From Deferribacterales bacterium Deferri_01 (GTDB lineage: Bacteria; Chrysiogenota; Deferribacteres; Deferribacterales; Geovibrionaceae), in NCBI GenBank assembly GCA_001603805.1, contig LUZY01000003.1, positions 186,001 to 250,000 on the forward strand: a stretch of 64,000 nt of DNA, written 5' to 3'. A program made the translations under genes and the position numbers. Within the stretch, counting starts at the first letter, position 1. Each line of letters starts with the position of its first letter. The notes beneath the pieces are model-generated. The model did no database searches. It had not been told where the DNA came from and saw only the letters and a list, made by a program, of their open reading frames with translations. Below, in pieces: positions 63,241-64,000 of the stretch.

Positions 63241-63702
63241 ATGAGAAAAACAGTTATAGCTGCAGCAATGATACTTACAGTTGCAATGGCAGGTTCTGCA
63301 TACGCACGCATGGGCGGCGGAATGTATGGCGGTATGGGATACGCTCAGTGTGCCCTGAACGGCGGTCAGTATTATCAGGGTGCAAATTTCCAGCGCGGTC
63401 AGTTTAATGGCAGAAACATGATGGCTCAGGCGAATGTACAGAGGGGACCAAGAACTATTACCCAGTACACAGAAGCTGAAGCTGAAAAAATGATAAAAGA
63501 TTATGCCGCTGCCAACCTGAAAGGTTATGAAGTGGGCAAGCTTGAAGCGTTTACCTCTCCCAGAGGATTTATAATATGGTCTGCTCCTGTTACTGATAAT
63601 GCAGGCAACAAACTAAGCATTACTGTAACTCCCAACGGAATAAGAACCGGTCAGTATCCTTTTCAGCCTATGCAGGGCAGGGGCGGCGTTCCCGTCAAAT
63701 AA
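63241..63702 (+). CDS. Small secreted Gly/Met-rich protein
   Basis: 153 residues from ATG 63241, with AAGGAGG 5 bases upstream; a longer in-frame start at 63157 breaks the signal peptide. After cleavage near SAYAR the protein opens with a Gly/Met/Tyr/Gln-rich segment (MGGGMYGGMGYAQ). The C-terminal half (TEAEAEKMIKDYAAANLKG onward) resembles a PepSY-like fold. No function assigned. It has its own promoter gap (63005-63240, 236 bases, AT-rich with no other gene) and terminator. Confidence 0.82.
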   Translation: MRKTVIAAAMILTVAMAGSAYARMGGGMYGGMGYAQCALNGGQYYQGANFQRGQFNGRNMMAQANVQRGPRTITQYTEAEAEKMIKDYAAANLKGYEVGKLEAFTSPRGFIIWSAPVTDNAGNKLSITVTPNGIRTGQYPFQPMQGRGGVPVK

Positions 63703-63716
63703 ACAGGCGATAAAAA

Positions 63717-63742
63717 AGGCGGACACAGTGTCCGCCCTTTTT
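63717..63742 (+). terminator. Terminator after the secreted protein gene
   Basis: GGCGGAC (63718-63724) pairs with GTCCGCC (63730-63736), followed by T-run. A second hairpin ATCGCC/GGCGGT with T6 lies at 63779-63801. Confidence 0.88.
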
Positions 63743-63787
63743 TATGGAACTTAAGCGATATAAATAATTATTTAGAGAATCGCCTTT

Positions 63788-63994
63788 TCAGGCGGTTTTT
63801 TGTTGTTTTGTGTGATTTTTAAGTTGTTCAGGGGTGAGCCCCAGCCCGTCACCCAGTCCGAAAACATACCATTTAAGCTGTTCTTCGGTGAGATCAGAAG
63901 CCATTACAAATACGTCGCCTTCTTTTTCACCTTTGAGGATTACATTGAAGTGAGATGATTTTCCCTCGACTTTCTTTTCAAGGAGAATGGACAC
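63788..63994 (-). CDS. Small hypothetical protein at the window edge
   Basis: 68 residues from a GTG at 63994; the frame stays open to the window end, so the true start may lie outside. The sequence is polar, beginning SILLEKKVEGKSSHFNVIL and ending LTPEQLKNHTKQQKTA. No motif is recognised. A plus-strand terminator-like hairpin overlaps its last codons. Confidence 0.55.
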   Translation of the reverse strand: MSILLEKKVEGKSSHFNVILKGEKEGDVFVMASDLTEEQLKWYVFGLGDGLGLTPEQLKNHTKQQKTA

Positions 63995-64000
63995 ATTACG

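Overview
The window looks like a chromosomal segment of a Gram-negative, anaerobic or microaerophilic, sulfur- and electron-transport-oriented bacterium. The best guess is Deferribacterota (Geovibrio/Denitrovibrio/Seleniivibrio-like). This rests on gene content: a DUF3373-type porin, a polysulfide-reductase-type molybdoenzyme, an Rnf complex in CDGEAB order, a futalosine-pathway gene and a methylmalonyl-CoA module, with outer-membrane features and a moderate G+C content. The assignment is inference; no marker rRNA is present. There is no phage, insertion sequence, integrase or CRISPR array.

Layout: 1-4440 is the 3' part of a giant cadherin-repeat surface protein. 4.6-9.8 kb holds an M29 aminopeptidase, an iron alcohol dehydrogenase, a lytic transglycosylase (minus strand) and a metF / radical SAM / futalosine hydrolase operon. 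10.1-17.0 kb is a propionate/methylmalonyl module: three separate acyl-CoA carboxylase subunits, methylmalonyl-CoA mutase and its GTPase chaperone MeaB. ybaK and rpsT (minus) follow. 18.0-30.1 kb is a sulfur/cytochrome island: lipoprotein, flavocytochrome c sulfide dehydrogenase (FccAB), TorD-type chaperone, a small cytochrome with an unusual CX3CH motif, a large DUF3373 porin, a Tat-exported PsrABC-type molybdoenzyme and a triple-rhodanese lipoprotein. A 20-base operator-like sequence occurs identically before the chaperone gene and before psrA.

30.2-36.6 kb is regulatory: a MocR-type regulator facing a 36-codon membrane micropeptide across three CTGTTAT repeats, a sigma-54 two-component system, mobA, tRNA-Arg(ACG) and an EAL/HDOD protein. 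36.9-42.5 kb is a housekeeping run: coiled-coil protein, zapA, a 6S RNA candidate, rarA, fau, rny, ymdB, nadA. 42.6-48.5 kb is rpiB, a dCMP deaminase and the rnfCDGEAB operon. 48.6-52.5 kb carries pyrF-pyrE and a PilZ-STAS-rlmN cluster. 52.5-61.0 kb is a tightly packed operon bcp-xseB-ispA-dxs-tlyA-nadK-recN-dedA-M23. The end has a minus-strand glycosyltransferase 9 with a deacetylase-fold protein lacking its metal ligands, a small secreted protein and a small minus-strand gene at the edge.

Functionally, the sulfur island is the most distinctive part. An outer-membrane pore, a periplasmic sulfur-carrying lipoprotein, a sulfide dehydrogenase and a molybdenum polysulfide/thiosulfate-type reductase with its chaperone are encoded together. 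mobA, needed for the bis-MGD cofactor, lies a few kilobases away. Rnf would link reduced ferredoxin, NAD and ion gradients, and the methylmalonyl module would process propionyl-CoA.
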